A stretch of DNA of 64,000 nucleotides from JAOTZA01 sp965224065 (GCA_965224065.1 CBDCYF010000005.1:1922001-1986000); one strand, 5' to 3'. Shown: positions 45,720-55,255, counted from the stretch's first letter. Notes: a model not told the origin generated them from the letters alone. A program made the numbers and translations.

Positions 45720-46850
45720 TTACGCCGGCCGGTCGTTCGAAAAAAAATCGGCGACTCGGCGACAGACTCTCGAGACCTCATCGTCGGTGAGCTCGGGGAA
45801 CATCGGCAGACACAGGACTTCGGCGGCCGCCCGCGTCGAGATCGCGAGATCTTTCTCTCTCGCCGGCTTGTAGGCCTCGAGCGCTGGCTGATCATGAAGC
45901 GGCTCGGGGTAGTGGATCGACGTGCCCACCCCCTTCTCGGCAAGATAAGCCGCCAGCTCGTCGCGACGCGACGTCAGGACCGTCATCTGATGGTAGACAG
46001 GCTCGATACCGACCGGATCGTCGAGCAACGTGAGCCCCGAGAGGGATTCCAAGCCAGCCCGGTAGCTCGCGCCGATCGCCCGCCGCCGCTGGTTTGCCGC
46101 CTCCAGGCGCGGCAGGCGGCAGTTGAGCACCGCTGCCTGCAGGGCGTCGAGCCGGCTGTTGGTGCCCAGCTCCTCGTGCCGGTAGCGTCCGCGCTGGCCG
46201 TGGTTTCTCAACCGCCGAACCGTCTCCACCGATTCGGCCGAGGCGCCGGTCACCGCCCCGCCATCCCCAAAACAGCCCAGGTTCTTGGTCGGGTAGAAGC
46301 TCCAAGTCGCCAGCTCGCCGAAGGTCCCGACCCGCCGGTCTCCGACCGCGGCGCCGTGGGCCTGGGCCGCGTCCTCGACCAGCCAGAGACCGTGGCGATC
46401 GCAGACCGTACGCACCGCCTCGACGTCAAAGGGCCGGCCGTAGAGATGCACTCCGATAACACCCACGGTTCGCCCGGTGACCCGCTCGGCGACTTGCTGC
46501 GGGTCGAGGTTGAGCGTTGCCGCCCCGATATCGGCAAAGACCGGCTTTGCGCCCAGCCAGGCGACCGCAGTAGCGGTCGCGGCAAACGAAAAGGCCGGGA
46601 CGATCACTTCGTCATCGGGGCCGACGCCGAGAGCCTTGAGCGCCAGCACCAGGGCGTCGGTGCCATTGGCCACTCCAGCGCAGGCCGGCGCGTCCAAGTA
46701 CTCGGCAAACGCCTCTTCGAACCTCGATACCTCATCGCCCCCGACAAAGGCGGCGCGGCCCATGAGATCCCCCCAGCGAGCCTCGACTTGGGATCGTACC
46801 GAGTCGACTGCGCGGCGCAGATCGAAGGCGGGGACGGTGTCTTCGCTCAT
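45720..46850 (-). CDS. DegT/DnrJ/EryC1-family PLP aminotransferase
   Basis: Sugar aminotransferase of the nucleotide-sugar type, 376 residues. It has NGTDALVLALKALGVGPDDEVIVPAFSF, VEDAAQAHGA and the PLP lysine in SFYPTKNLG (Lys189), then GDGGAV, and NSRLDALQAA near the middle. The likely role is making an amino sugar for LPS, glycan or pilin decoration. The ATG at 46850 is preferred over an upstream in-frame ATG because family proteins start here. It is convergent with the UbiA gene (10-bp gap) and divergent from the M20 peptidase. Confidence 0.93.
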   Translation of the reverse strand: MSEDTVPAFDLRRAVDSVRSQVEARWGDLMGRAAFVGGDEVSRFEEAFAEYLDAPACAGVANGTDALVLALKALGVGPDDEVIVPAFSFAATATAVAWLGAKPVFADIGAATLNLDPQQVAERVTGRTVGVIGVHLYGRPFDVEAVRTVCDRHGLWLVEDAAQAHGAAVGDRRVGTFGELATWSFYPTKNLGCFGDGGAVTGASAESVETVRRLRNHGQRGRYRHEELGTNSRLDALQAAVLNCRLPRLEAANQRRRAIGASYRAGLESLSGLTLLDDPVGIEPVYHQMTVLTSRRDELAAYLAEKGVGTSIHYPEPLHDQPALEAYKPAREKDLAISTRAAAEVLCLPMFPELTDDEVSRVCRRVADFFSNDRPA

Positions 46851-46940
46851 GATCGCTCGAATACTCGCGCAAACCGAGTTGGGTTGGGCGGTCGGCCTTC
46901 GCATGATATCTGCCCTACCGGCTGCTAACATCCGCCGCCG

Positions 46941-48362
46941 ATGTCATCCCTGTTCAAGAACCCAAAACAGCGGAAAGTCGCGCGGATCTGTCTCTATGGC
47001 GGCGCGCTCGCGGTGCTCGCCGCGGTTGTGGCCTTCTGGCATGTTCTGAAAAAGCCACGGGAGCTCGACGAGGACCAGATCTGGACCCAGATGGACTTTG
47101 CGGCGATCCCCGAAGTCGACATGCTGCGGCGATACGTGCGCATCGACACATCCAGAGACACTGGAAGTGAGCTGGCCGGAGCCGCGTTTCTTGCCGGTGA
47201 GCTCGAACGGCTCGGGCTCGAGCCCACCATCGAGCGGCTAGGGGAAAACGCCGCCAACCTGTGGGCCGTCGTCGAGGGCGAAGAACGCGAGGCCCTGGTG
47301 CTCCACAACCACATCGACGTTTTTCCGATCGTCGACGAGGAGAAATGGCAACACCCACCCTTTGAGGCGTACATCGACGGCCCGTGGCTCTACGGCCGCG
47401 GTACCTTCGACATGAAGAGCGTGGCGATCGCCCAGCTTTCGGCGATCGAAAGCCTGCTGGCTACCGGGCGAAAGCCCAAGAAGTCGATCATCTTTCTGGC
47501 CACCGGGGGAGAGGAGCACGGCAGCGAGTTGGGAGCTCAGTGGATCGTCGACCAGCACCCCGAGCTCATCGGGCGCTTCTGGGTCGTGCTCACCGAAGGC
47601 GGCGCGGTCGAGCCGATCACCCACACCGAGATCAAGTACTGGGGGATCGAAACGGCCCAGGATCGCTACGCGATCCTGGTCTTTTGCGCAGACGAGCGTG
47701 AGGGCCTCGAAGGCTTGCGTGGCGAGCTGGTGCGGATCGTCGAGGAGAGGCTCGACCTCCGACTGACCGACGAGACCCAAGCTTTTTTGCGCGCCTATGG
47801 GCCGACCCGCAAAGCAACGGCCTTGGCCGAGGCTGTAACCGACCCCTGGGTGGCGATTCACAACCCTGAAAATTTCCGCAAGCTGCGCCCCTACCTCAAA
47901 GCGGCTTTTCGGGATCACCTCACACTTTTTCCGGTCGAAGAGGACCCGGAGGGCGGCTACCGGCTTCGCGTAGTGTTTCTCTTGCTACCGGGCACCGACT
48001 TCGAGGAGGCGCGCCGACGGATGACTCCCGAATGGCTGACCCACGGCCTGACCTACCGTCTCGACCCGCCAAGAGGAGCCTCCCACGGCAGCCCGTACGG
48101 TCATCCGGTGTTCCGCGAGCTCGCCGAATCGGTCCGAGGCGTTTACCCGGAAGCACCCGTCGGCCCGCTGTTTCTGGCCGGCACCGCCACCGACGCACGC
48201 TTCTTCCGGGAAACGGGAATTCTGTCCTACGGTTTTTCTCCGTTTCCGATCTTCAATGTCGACACCTTCCGAAAAGACGGCCGCAACGAGCGCATAGGCC
48301 TGCGCGGCTATGTCAACGGCCTCGAGATTTATCGGGACGCGGTCCGCCGGCTCGCCGGCTGA
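46941..48362 (+). CDS. Membrane-anchored M20-family metallopeptidase
   Basis: Zinc peptidase of the carboxypeptidase/PepV-like M20 group, 473 residues. One N-terminal membrane helix (about 15-33) puts the enzyme in the periplasm. Metal and catalytic residues are present: H124 and D126 in HNHIDV, D157 in GRGTFDMKS, E191/E192 in GGEEHGSE and E in TEGGA. A dimerisation insert and the C-terminal GTATDARFF lead to the end. The substrate is unknown; peptide recycling is a possibility. It precedes the pilin gene but has a separate upstream region. Confidence 0.9.
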   Translation: MSSLFKNPKQRKVARICLYGGALAVLAAVVAFWHVLKKPRELDEDQIWTQMDFAAIPEVDMLRRYVRIDTSRDTGSELAGAAFLAGELERLGLEPTIERLGENAANLWAVVEGEEREALVLHNHIDVFPIVDEEKWQHPPFEAYIDGPWLYGRGTFDMKSVAIAQLSAIESLLATGRKPKKSIIFLATGGEEHGSELGAQWIVDQHPELIGRFWVVLTEGGAVEPITHTEIKYWGIETAQDRYAILVFCADEREGLEGLRGELVRIVEERLDLRLTDETQAFLRAYGPTRKATALAEAVTDPWVAIHNPENFRKLRPYLKAAFRDHLTLFPVEEDPEGGYRLRVVFLLLPGTDFEEARRRMTPEWLTHGLTYRLDPPRGASHGSPYGHPVFRELAESVRGVYPEAPVGPLFLAGTATDARFFRETGILSYGFSPFPIFNVDTFRKDGRNERIGLRGYVNGLEIYRDAVRRLAG

Positions 48363-48447
48363 CAATTCACGTCACCCTCCTGGCAAATCCCGTCGGAAAC
48401 CTGCAGAAAACATGGCAAAAAGGCCCGAATTCGAGGGCTTTGGCCAC

Positions 48448-48462
48448 TGGCACGCATCCTGC
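48448..48462 (+). promoter_or_regulatory. Sigma-54 promoter of the pilin gene
   Basis: TGGCAC at 48448-48453 (-24 element) is followed by GCATC and then CTGC at 48459-48462 (-12 element). The invariant GG (48449-48450) and GC (48461-48462) are exactly 10 bp apart, as sigma-54 requires. Transcription would begin near 48474, giving a 51-bp leader with a 5' hairpin GCCCC-GAGC-GGGGC (48479-48492). Pilin genes in several proteobacteria are sigma-54 dependent, and an NtrC-type regulator is encoded at 60864. Confidence 0.78.
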
Positions 48463-48524
48463 TCCTTCCCCCGGCGTAGCCCCGAGCGGGGCGTAAGTTT
48501 GTAACCGTAACAGGAGAAAAAAAC

Positions 48525-49127
48525 ATGATGCAACGAATCAACCGCCGCCGGGGCCAGAAGGGTTTCACCCTGATCGAGCTCCTCATCGTGGTCGCGATCA
48601 TCGGAATCATCGCCGCCATGCTCATCCCGAACCTGATCGAGGCGCTGCAGAAGGCCAAGCAGAAGCGCACCATGGCCGACCAGCGCAACATCGGCTCCGC
48701 GATGTTCCACTGGTACACCGACATGGTCGGCGCCTCGGCCGCAGGCGTGACCTTCGAGACTTTCGATTGGAGCGCCATCACGGCCAAAACTCATGCGGAG
48801 GTCGTGGCCATCCTTGTCCAGGGACAGAACGGGCTTCCCCAGTACATCCAGGTCGTTCCCGAGCAAGACGCCTGGGGTACCAACTATGAGTTCGCCATTG
48901 CCGCCAATCTGCTCGACGACAACGCTCTCGGCATCCGCAGCATGGGGCAGCCGCCTGCCGGCCAGGACCTCGGCGTCGAGGACGGGACAACCTACGACAA
49001 GGGCGCCTACCTCGCGTTCAACACCACCTGCGACATCGTGTGGGCGGACGGCGAGTTTGTCCACTACCCTGCGGGCAAGAAGTTCATCGATGCCCAGGGT
49101 GGCGAGGCCGGCCCCGCCTGCGCGTAA
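48525..49127 (+). CDS. Type IV pilin / GspG-like prepilin
   Basis: Class III prepilin, 200 residues. A short basic leader MMQRINRRRGQKG is cut before FTLIELLIVVAIIGIIAAMLIP, with Glu at +5. The globular domain has DQRNIGSAMFHWYTD and QDAWGTNYEFAI. It ends with a small cysteine-containing part: CDIVWADGEFVHY and GPACA, with C168 and C199 able to form a disulphide-bonded D-region. A strong ribosome site AGGAGA lies 8 bp upstream. It has its own sigma-54 promoter and terminator, so it is probably highly expressed, as a major pilin would be. Confidence 0.92.
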   Translation: MMQRINRRRGQKGFTLIELLIVVAIIGIIAAMLIPNLIEALQKAKQKRTMADQRNIGSAMFHWYTDMVGASAAGVTFETFDWSAITAKTHAEVVAILVQGQNGLPQYIQVVPEQDAWGTNYEFAIAANLLDDNALGIRSMGQPPAGQDLGVEDGTTYDKGAYLAFNTTCDIVWADGEFVHYPAGKKFIDAQGGEAGPACA

Positions 49128-49152
49128 CAGAACCACCTGAGGCAATAGCCAA

Positions 49153-49181
49153 GGCGCCGCAACCGCGGCGCCTTTTTTTTT
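49153..49181 (+). terminator. Strong intrinsic terminator after the pilin gene
   Basis: Perfect 8-bp GC stem GGCGCCGC (49153-49160) / GCGGCGCC (49165-49172) with loop AACC, followed by nine T residues (49173-49181). It starts 25 bp after the pilin stop codon and separates the pilin from the prepilin peptidase gene. Confidence 0.95.
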
Positions 49182-49226
49182 GCTTTAGGGCACCACGCAA
49201 AACGTCCCTTAGAATCCAGGATCCAA

Positions 49227-49997
49227 GTGCCGATCTTTGCTTTCTATCTGCTGGCGTTTGTTCTCGGTCTTTCGGTCGGCAGCTTTCTCAACGTCGTCAT
49301 CCACCGCTTGCCGCGCGGTCGCTCGACCGTCTCGCCGGCCTCGGGCTGTACGTACTGCGGGGCCGGCCTGAAGGCGCGCGACAACGTGCCGCTCCTGAGC
49401 TACCTGCTCCTACGAGGCCGTTGTCGAACCTGCGCCGCGCCGATCTCGTGGCGCTATCCGGCGATCGAAGCGCTCACCGCCGCGTTGTTCGTCGCGTGTG
49501 TGACCCGCTTTGGCCCGAGCCTCGAAGCGGTCGCAGCCGCTGTGTTCTGCTCGTTGATGGTGGCCCTCGCAGCGATCGACGCCGAGCACTTCCTGCTCCC
49601 CGACAAGCTGACCCTGCCCGGAATCTTGGCCGGCCTCGCCCTCCAGCCCTATCTTCCCGATGCGACGATCCTCGAGGCACTCATCGGCACGGTCGGCGGC
49701 GCCGGCGCGCTTATCCTGCTGATCAACCTCTGGTACTGGCTGCGAGAGGAAGAGGGCATGGGGCTGGGTGACGTCAATATGCTGGCCCTGATCGGCGCCT
49801 TTCTGGGTTGGAAAGGAGCGCTCATAACCCTCGTCGCGGCGACGATCCTGGGGGCCCTCACCGGGATCGCGCTGATGATCCCGGGCCGTCTCAAGGTCAA
49901 GTCGCGCCTTCCTTTTGGTGTGTTTCTGGCCGCCGGGGGGCTTCTCGCCCTGTTCTTCGGCCGCCACTGGGTCGAGCTCTACTCCAACCTCTTGTGA
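49227..49997 (+). CDS. pilD: Prepilin leader peptidase/N-methyltransferase
   Basis: Bifunctional polytopic aspartic protease that cleaves and N-methylates prepilins, 256 residues. The cytoplasmic zinc loop has C41-x2-C44 and C66-x2-C69. The two active-site aspartates are D118 (AAIDAEHFLLPD) and D182 (GMGLGDVNM). It starts with GTG at 49227. It is the only processing peptidase in the window, so it probably matures both the pilin and the pseudopilins encoded at 26649-28353. Confidence 0.95.
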   Translation: MPIFAFYLLAFVLGLSVGSFLNVVIHRLPRGRSTVSPASGCTYCGAGLKARDNVPLLSYLLLRGRCRTCAAPISWRYPAIEALTAALFVACVTRFGPSLEAVAAAVFCSLMVALAAIDAEHFLLPDKLTLPGILAGLALQPYLPDATILEALIGTVGGAGALILLINLWYWLREEEGMGLGDVNMLALIGAFLGWKGALITLVAATILGALTGIALMIPGRLKVKSRLPFGVFLAAGGLLALFFGRHWVELYSNLL

Positions 49998-50027
49998 GCC
50001 CCCGACCCACCGAGAGATGAGCAGGCC

Positions 50028-51851
50028 ATGAGCCCGAGCACCCAACGGTTCCGAATCGGGCTGCGGCGGGAGATCCTGATTCTCCTCCCAGTCGCGTTGC
50101 TGCTGATGGTCCTGCTCTCCACCTTTACCCTGCTCTCCTATCGGAACGGAGTCCGGCTGGCGACCGAACAGCGACAAGGCGAAGCCTTAGTTCTGGCCCG
50201 CGACATCGCCGAGTCGGTGGCGGCCGGTTCGCTGCCGGTAGCGACCGAGCTGCGACGGCGCGGACCACACGCCGCCCGTGTGGCGATCCTCGACCCCTCG
50301 TTGTCGGTACTCGTCCAAACCGGTACAGGCGTCGCGGGCGACCGATTGCCGCTGAGCTCCGCCGCGCTGGAGCAAGCGGCGGTGCTCGAACCCGACGCTT
50401 CGCCACCTGGTCGGATGGTAGCGCTGGCACCGGTGGTGCGGCAGGGTCAACGTCTGCTGGTGCGAGTCGAGCTCGACGCCACCCACTTGGCCGGCGAAGC
50501 CCGAAGGCTCCGACTCCTGACTTGGGTGGTCTCGATCGCCAACACCACCCTGGCCGTTCTCCTGATGTTCTTTTTGCGTCATCTCCTGGCCCCCTGGGAC
50601 CTTCTGCTGGCCCAGGCGCGCAAAGTTCGACCGCAGGAAGACGCTTCGGAAGACGAGGCGGCGTTTCTCGTCTCTTCCTTCGAGAAGGCTCTGGAAGCTC
50701 TCGCCAGTCGTACCGAAAGCGATGAGATCGTGGCTCTCGAGGACATGCTGGGGCCCAGTCTCGAAAGCGGCCTTCTGCTCATTGGACGCCAGCAAGAGGT
50801 CCTGGCGCTCAACCCGGCGGGCGCCGATCTGCTGGGGCTCGAGCCACCCGAGACATCGGATCGGCCGCTCGAAGAAATCCTGGCCCCCCATCCGGCCCTG
50901 CTCCAGCGAATCGAGACCGCGGTCGAAAACGGCGAAGCTCTCCAGCGGCAAGAGGTCGAGGTGACGGTGCAGAGCCAACCGCGGCCGCTTGGGCTGACCC
51001 TCCACCCACTCAAGCGCGAAGGGGCCGAGCCACGAGGGTATCTGCTGCTCTTTGCGGATCTCACCGAAGACCGCCAGAAAGCCCGCGAGGAACGGCTTGC
51101 AGTGAGCCTCGCCCAAGTCGGCGAGTTGGCCGCGGGTGTCGCCCACGAGATGCGCAACAGCCTGGCCACCCTGCGCGGCTATCTTGCACTGGCCGAGAGA
51201 AAGCCGGCGGCCGGGGGAGGATCCCCGGGTGGTTCAGACGACGTATCCCCTCGGGAGTATCTGGCGGACATCCGTCGCGAAAGCGATCACTTGCAACGAG
51301 TGCTCGAAGATTTCCTCACCTTTGCACGGCCCGGCAGCACCAAAATGGAGACGCTCGAGCTCGAGACCCTGGCACGACGGGCCGCGGTCGATCCGGCGCT
51401 GGCCGGCGTCGAAGTGCGCGTCCGATCCGCAGCCGGCACCGGCGTCATCCACGGAGATCGCCAGCTCATCGAGAGGGCGATCCGCAACCTCCTTCGAAAC
51501 GCCGCCGAGGCTCAGCGCCAGGCCGGCTCTCCCGAGCCCCTCGAGATCGGGCTCGAGAGACGAGAGGACGATCTCGTCTTGGCAATTGCAGATCGGGGCA
51601 ATGGAGTCCCAGAGAAAATCCGCGACCGCCTCTTTGAGCCGTTTGTTACCGGCCGGCCCGACGGCGTCGGTCTCGGCCTCTCGCTCGCCCACCGGATCGT
51701 AGCGCTCCATGGCGGCCGGCTGCGGCTCGAGGACCGCGCGGGCGGCGGCACCCGGGCGGTGATGGAGCTGCCGGCGGCAAGCAGGGGGCAGAATCCTCGA
51801 TCGGCGTCGCCCGCGCTCGAGAAAGACAACCCTCCGGAATGGCACAGATAG
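50028..51851 (+). CDS. Membrane sensor histidine kinase (NtrB/PilS/ZraS-like)
   Basis: Two-component sensor, 607 residues. Membrane helices at about 15-37 and 163-187 bracket a periplasmic domain. Then come a PAS-like domain (SLESGLLLIGRQQEVLALNPAGADLLGL), the H-box GVAHEMRNSLATLRGY with phosphoacceptor His near 371, an N-box ERAIRNLLRNAAEAQ, and a G-box DRGNGVPEKIRDRLFEPFVTG. The H-box type is that of kinases pairing with NtrC-class regulators; the candidate partner is at 60864. It overlaps the next gene by 13 bp. Confidence 0.93.
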   Translation: MSPSTQRFRIGLRREILILLPVALLLMVLLSTFTLLSYRNGVRLATEQRQGEALVLARDIAESVAAGSLPVATELRRRGPHAARVAILDPSLSVLVQTGTGVAGDRLPLSSAALEQAAVLEPDASPPGRMVALAPVVRQGQRLLVRVELDATHLAGEARRLRLLTWVVSIANTTLAVLLMFFLRHLLAPWDLLLAQARKVRPQEDASEDEAAFLVSSFEKALEALASRTESDEIVALEDMLGPSLESGLLLIGRQQEVLALNPAGADLLGLEPPETSDRPLEEILAPHPALLQRIETAVENGEALQRQEVEVTVQSQPRPLGLTLHPLKREGAEPRGYLLLFADLTEDRQKAREERLAVSLAQVGELAAGVAHEMRNSLATLRGYLALAERKPAAGGGSPGGSDDVSPREYLADIRRESDHLQRVLEDFLTFARPGSTKMETLELETLARRAAVDPALAGVEVRVRSAAGTGVIHGDRQLIERAIRNLLRNAAEAQRQAGSPEPLEIGLERREDDLVLAIADRGNGVPEKIRDRLFEPFVTGRPDGVGLGLSLAHRIVALHGGRLRLEDRAGGGTRAVMELPAASRGQNPRSASPALEKDNPPEWHR

Positions 51852-53389
51852 AAAACGAACCGGGAGTCGCCGGCGCAGCTCTTGCGCGTCTTGCCACCGT
51901 GGTGACCGCCTCCGGAGCCACCTTCATGGCGTTCGAGATTCTCTCGAGCCGGCTCCTTTCGCCTCATTTCGGCAATAGCGTCTATGTCTGGGGCTCGATC
52001 ATCAGCGTTTTTCTGGCCGCTCTGTCGATCGGCTACGCATGGGGTGGACACCTGGCGGACCGCCAGCCCCGAATGGAGATCCTCGGCCGGCTGTTGGCTT
52101 TTGCCGGGCTCTTCCAGGTTGTCTTGCTTTTCTGGGGTGTCCGGTTGGCAGGCGTCTTCGCCGATTGGACCGATGGCCACCCTGCCGGGACACTCATCGC
52201 GGCCACCGTGTTGTTTGGCCCTGTCAGCGTGTTGTTTGGCACGGTCTCGCCGTATTCCGTGCGTTTGGCCTCCCGCGAGCTCCATCGCGTCGGCAACACG
52301 GCGGGCCGCCTCTACGCTCTTTCCACCGCCGGCAGCCTTGCCGGCACCCTGATCTGCACTTTTGTCTTCATCCCGCTGCTCGACCTCCATCGCATCCTCG
52401 CCCTACTGTTGGCGCTGACTACGGCAACGGCGGGCATGGCGCTGGCGGCTAACTATCGCAGCGAAGCGCTCTCGATCGGGCTGACGGTTCTGCTCGGTTT
52501 GGTGGCGCTATGGGGCGGTCTTGGGATGTCCGGATTCGGGGGATCGGGGGGCCTCTACGAGCGCATATCGCCGTATCAATCGTTGGAAGTGACGGAGGTC
52601 GAGGGTGTGCGCCGCCTGAGAAGCGACAAGTTCACCCAAGGCGCGATTCGCTTGGCAGACGGTGAGCCGGCAATCGCCTACCCTCGCTACGCATCGGCAG
52701 CGCTTCTGTTGAACCCGGAGATCAAAAGAGTGCTTGTTCTCGGTCTCGGAACCGGCGCCGTGGGAAGCCACCTGTCAAAACAACTGCCCGGCCTCGAAGT
52801 GGACTATGTGGAGATCGACCCCGCGGTTCTGGATATCGCCAAGCAGTTTTTCTTCTTTGAAGAGTCGACGGCAAACCGCGTGCACCTGATGGACGCTCGA
52901 CGCTTTTTGGCCACCAGCGACGCGAGTTGGGACTTCATCTACTGCGACGTCTATGTCGGCCAGGCGGTCCCCTTCCACCTCACCACCGTTGAGTTTTTCC
53001 GCGAAGTCAAGTCCCATTTGAGCCCAAACGGTGTGTTTGGCTTTAACGTTGCGAGCGGGGTCAGTTCCCCCTTCACCCGAGCGCTCTACCGGACAATCGC
53101 CGACGAGTTCACCTTGGTGATGCCTTTCGATGTCAAAAACGCAAACAACGAGCTCATCCTTGCCACGCGGCAGGAAAATTGGGTGCCCACCGACCGCTTG
53201 ATCGAAACCGGACATCTTCTGGACCAGCGGTACGCGTTTGAACCGCCGCTCGAGGAGATCGCATCGAGGCTGCAACCGACGGATCTCGAGCTCTCGGAGA
53301 TCCCCATCCTGACCGACGAGCACGCGCCGGTGGAACACCTGATCCTTCTCGGGTCGTCAGCGCCGGCGGCTGCAGGATCCGGTGGCTAG
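51839..53389 (+). CDS. Membrane-embedded spermidine synthase-like protein
   Basis: Fusion of about seven membrane helices (residues 1-230) with a spermine/spermidine-synthase-like Rossmann domain, 516 residues. The N-part FMAFEILSSRLLSPHFGNSVYVWGSII is the pattern of the membrane-fused family. The C-part has VLVLGLGTGAVGSHL (about 299-313), VDYVEIDPAVLDIAKQFF and DARRFL, with YCDVYVG near the usual active site. Whether it makes polyamines or methylates something is unknown. It sits between kinase and glycosyltransferase genes. Confidence 0.85.
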   Translation: MAQIENEPGVAGAALARLATVVTASGATFMAFEILSSRLLSPHFGNSVYVWGSIISVFLAALSIGYAWGGHLADRQPRMEILGRLLAFAGLFQVVLLFWGVRLAGVFADWTDGHPAGTLIAATVLFGPVSVLFGTVSPYSVRLASRELHRVGNTAGRLYALSTAGSLAGTLICTFVFIPLLDLHRILALLLALTTATAGMALAANYRSEALSIGLTVLLGLVALWGGLGMSGFGGSGGLYERISPYQSLEVTEVEGVRRLRSDKFTQGAIRLADGEPAIAYPRYASAALLLNPEIKRVLVLGLGTGAVGSHLSKQLPGLEVDYVEIDPAVLDIAKQFFFFEESTANRVHLMDARRFLATSDASWDFIYCDVYVGQAVPFHLTTVEFFREVKSHLSPNGVFGFNVASGVSSPFTRALYRTIADEFTLVMPFDVKNANNELILATRQENWVPTDRLIETGHLLDQRYAFEPPLEEIASRLQPTDLELSEIPILTDEHAPVEHLILLGSSAPAAAGSGG

Positions 53390-53431
53390 CGAATATCGAA
53401 ACCGACCGAGAGAGTCCGACAACGCAGGATC

Positions 53432-55255
53432 TTGACCGAGTCTTTCCAAAAAACAGAGAGGTGGCTGGATCGGAGTAGCGCTCTAGCGCTGGGAGCCATT
53501 TTGCTGCTTTCTGTGGCACTGCGGGTCATCGCCTTTGCTGAGCTGAACGATGGCCCCACGTTTTGGTTTCACCGCTGGGACCAAAGCGACATGCATTTTT
53601 TTGACCTCTGGGCTCGCCAAATCGTACAGGGCGACGTACTGACCGATCAGTCGCTTCACCCCCGTCTCGGCTGGCACGACAGGATCGCCCAGGCCTTCAT
53701 CGAACGCTACCCCGAGAAGGCGCGTGAGCTGGTCGGGAGGGCCGTCACAAACCCGAACGACCCGCAAGCTTCGAGTGTTCTTTGGGACCGCTGGTACGGT
53801 GGCAAACAGTTCCATCAGGGCCCTCTTTACCCGTACCTTGTGGCCCTGACCTACAAAGCAGCCGGCTCCGACCCTCGCTGGGTTTTCGGCTGGCAGCTCG
53901 CTCTGGGCGCGCTGGGGAACGTGTTGATCTATCTCATAGCCCGGCGGCATTTTGGACCTCTGGTGGGGACCGTGGCGGGGCTGCTGGCCGCTTTGTGCGG
54001 CCCGTTACTTTTTTACGAAACGGTTCTTCTTCGAAGTGCGCTCGTCACCTTCCTGGGTCTCCTATTGGTGTATTTGACCGATCTCGCACTGGCAGAGGGC
54101 CGTTTCTGGCGATGGGTCCTCACTGGGACAGCGTTGGGGATCGCGATCCTGCTCAAGTCGACCTTCGCAATCTTTGGTTTGGGTCTTCTGGTGATTCTCG
54201 CGTATCGTTCGCGGAGCCGCCCCGGAACACTCGCAGCTCTCCTGCCCCTGGCCGGCGCCATCCTCTTGACCTTGAGCCCGCTGCTGGTCCGCAACGCAGT
54301 AGTCGGCGCACCCCTCGGGTCGTCTTCGAGCGTCGGGCCGCTGGCTTTCGCCTGCTCAAACACCGCCGATTTCGAGCCCGAGGCCAGTTTCAGCCTCAGC
54401 CTCGAGTACGTGCCGGCCATCTTTGAAAAGTCAGACGGTCATTTCACGCCGACGGTGGTCGAGACGATCAAGACACATTCAAACATCCTCGGCTGGGCAA
54501 AATTGTTATGGGGCAAGTTCGTCAACGTATGGCATTGGTACGAGAAACCCAACAACACAAATTTCTACTACGCGCGGCTACATTCGACCGTGCTACGCCA
54601 CCTGCCCATCACATTCCTCTTTTTGGCTCCGGTGAGTCTGCTCGGTCTCGTTCTCGGCTTGCGTCGAGACCCGACTCCTCTGACGCTTTATCTCCTCGCA
54701 TTGACCCATCTGGCTCCGCTGGTCCTGTTCTACGGGTTATCTCGGTTTCGCGCGCCTCTGGCGGCCGCGCTCTTGCCCTTTGCGGCCCTTGCGGCCGTTT
54801 CTGTCGTTCGCTGGTGGAGTGAGAGGAAGTGGAAGCAGCTGAGCTTAGCGATCTTTTGCCTGCTTCTGGTGACGCTCGTAACCGCGCGACCGCTCAAGCA
54901 ACCACGAGTCCGGGCAGGATTCCATCAGGTTGGCTTTACCGTTTTCTACATGCCTCTCTGGACTTACGCGTCTTCTCACGCCAACCGAACAGGTGCGGTC
55001 GAAGACTGGCGATACGCTGCTAGCGTGGCTCGAGGGTCACTTCACGCCGAGCCGGCTGCGGTAAAGAGGTTGGGACCTGGTACTGCGCCCCGGGATCGTG
55101 AGGGAGCCGCCCTTGCGGTTCTCTACGCACAAGCCCGAGAGAGGCTCGCCCGGGCATTGGCTTCCGCAGGCGAGCAGCAGGCTTCGAGCCGAGAGCTGGA
55201 GCGAGCTCGCGAGCTCCGCGCCGCGGCGGCCCGCTGGGCTGGCTCGCGCAAGTAG
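53432..55255 (+). CDS. GT39/PMT-like membrane glycosyltransferase
   Basis: Polytopic protein, 607 residues, of the dolichyl-phosphate-mannose mannosyltransferase (ArnT/PMT) superfamily. Supporting features are an early lumenal acidic motif DQSDMHFFDLWARQI, KQFHQGPLYPYLVALTYKAAG, a helix-rich core, and YGLSRFRAPLAAALLPFAALA, typical of this fold (GT-C). The C-terminal 90 residues are soluble and helical. The TTG start at 53432 has AGGATC just upstream. The donor is presumably a polyprenyl-linked sugar and the acceptor unknown; codon use looks a little less GC-biased than its neighbours. Confidence 0.78.
   Translation: MTESFQKTERWLDRSSALALGAILLLSVALRVIAFAELNDGPTFWFHRWDQSDMHFFDLWARQIVQGDVLTDQSLHPRLGWHDRIAQAFIERYPEKARELVGRAVTNPNDPQASSVLWDRWYGGKQFHQGPLYPYLVALTYKAAGSDPRWVFGWQLALGALGNVLIYLIARRHFGPLVGTVAGLLAALCGPLLFYETVLLRSALVTFLGLLLVYLTDLALAEGRFWRWVLTGTALGIAILLKSTFAIFGLGLLVILAYRSRSRPGTLAALLPLAGAILLTLSPLLVRNAVVGAPLGSSSSVGPLAFACSNTADFEPEASFSLSLEYVPAIFEKSDGHFTPTVVETIKTHSNILGWAKLLWGKFVNVWHWYEKPNNTNFYYARLHSTVLRHLPITFLFLAPVSLLGLVLGLRRDPTPLTLYLLALTHLAPLVLFYGLSRFRAPLAAALLPFAALAAVSVVRWWSERKWKQLSLAIFCLLLVTLVTARPLKQPRVRAGFHQVGFTVFYMPLWTYASSHANRTGAVEDWRYAASVARGSLHAEPAAVKRLGPGTAPRDREGAALAVLYAQARERLARALASAGEQQASSRELERARELRAAAARWAGSRK

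Noticed and set aside
45704..45725. Hairpin GCGTAA...TTACGC containing both stop codons of the convergent UbiA and DegT genes
   Set aside because: Six-bp stem without T-run on either strand; too weak to call a terminator.
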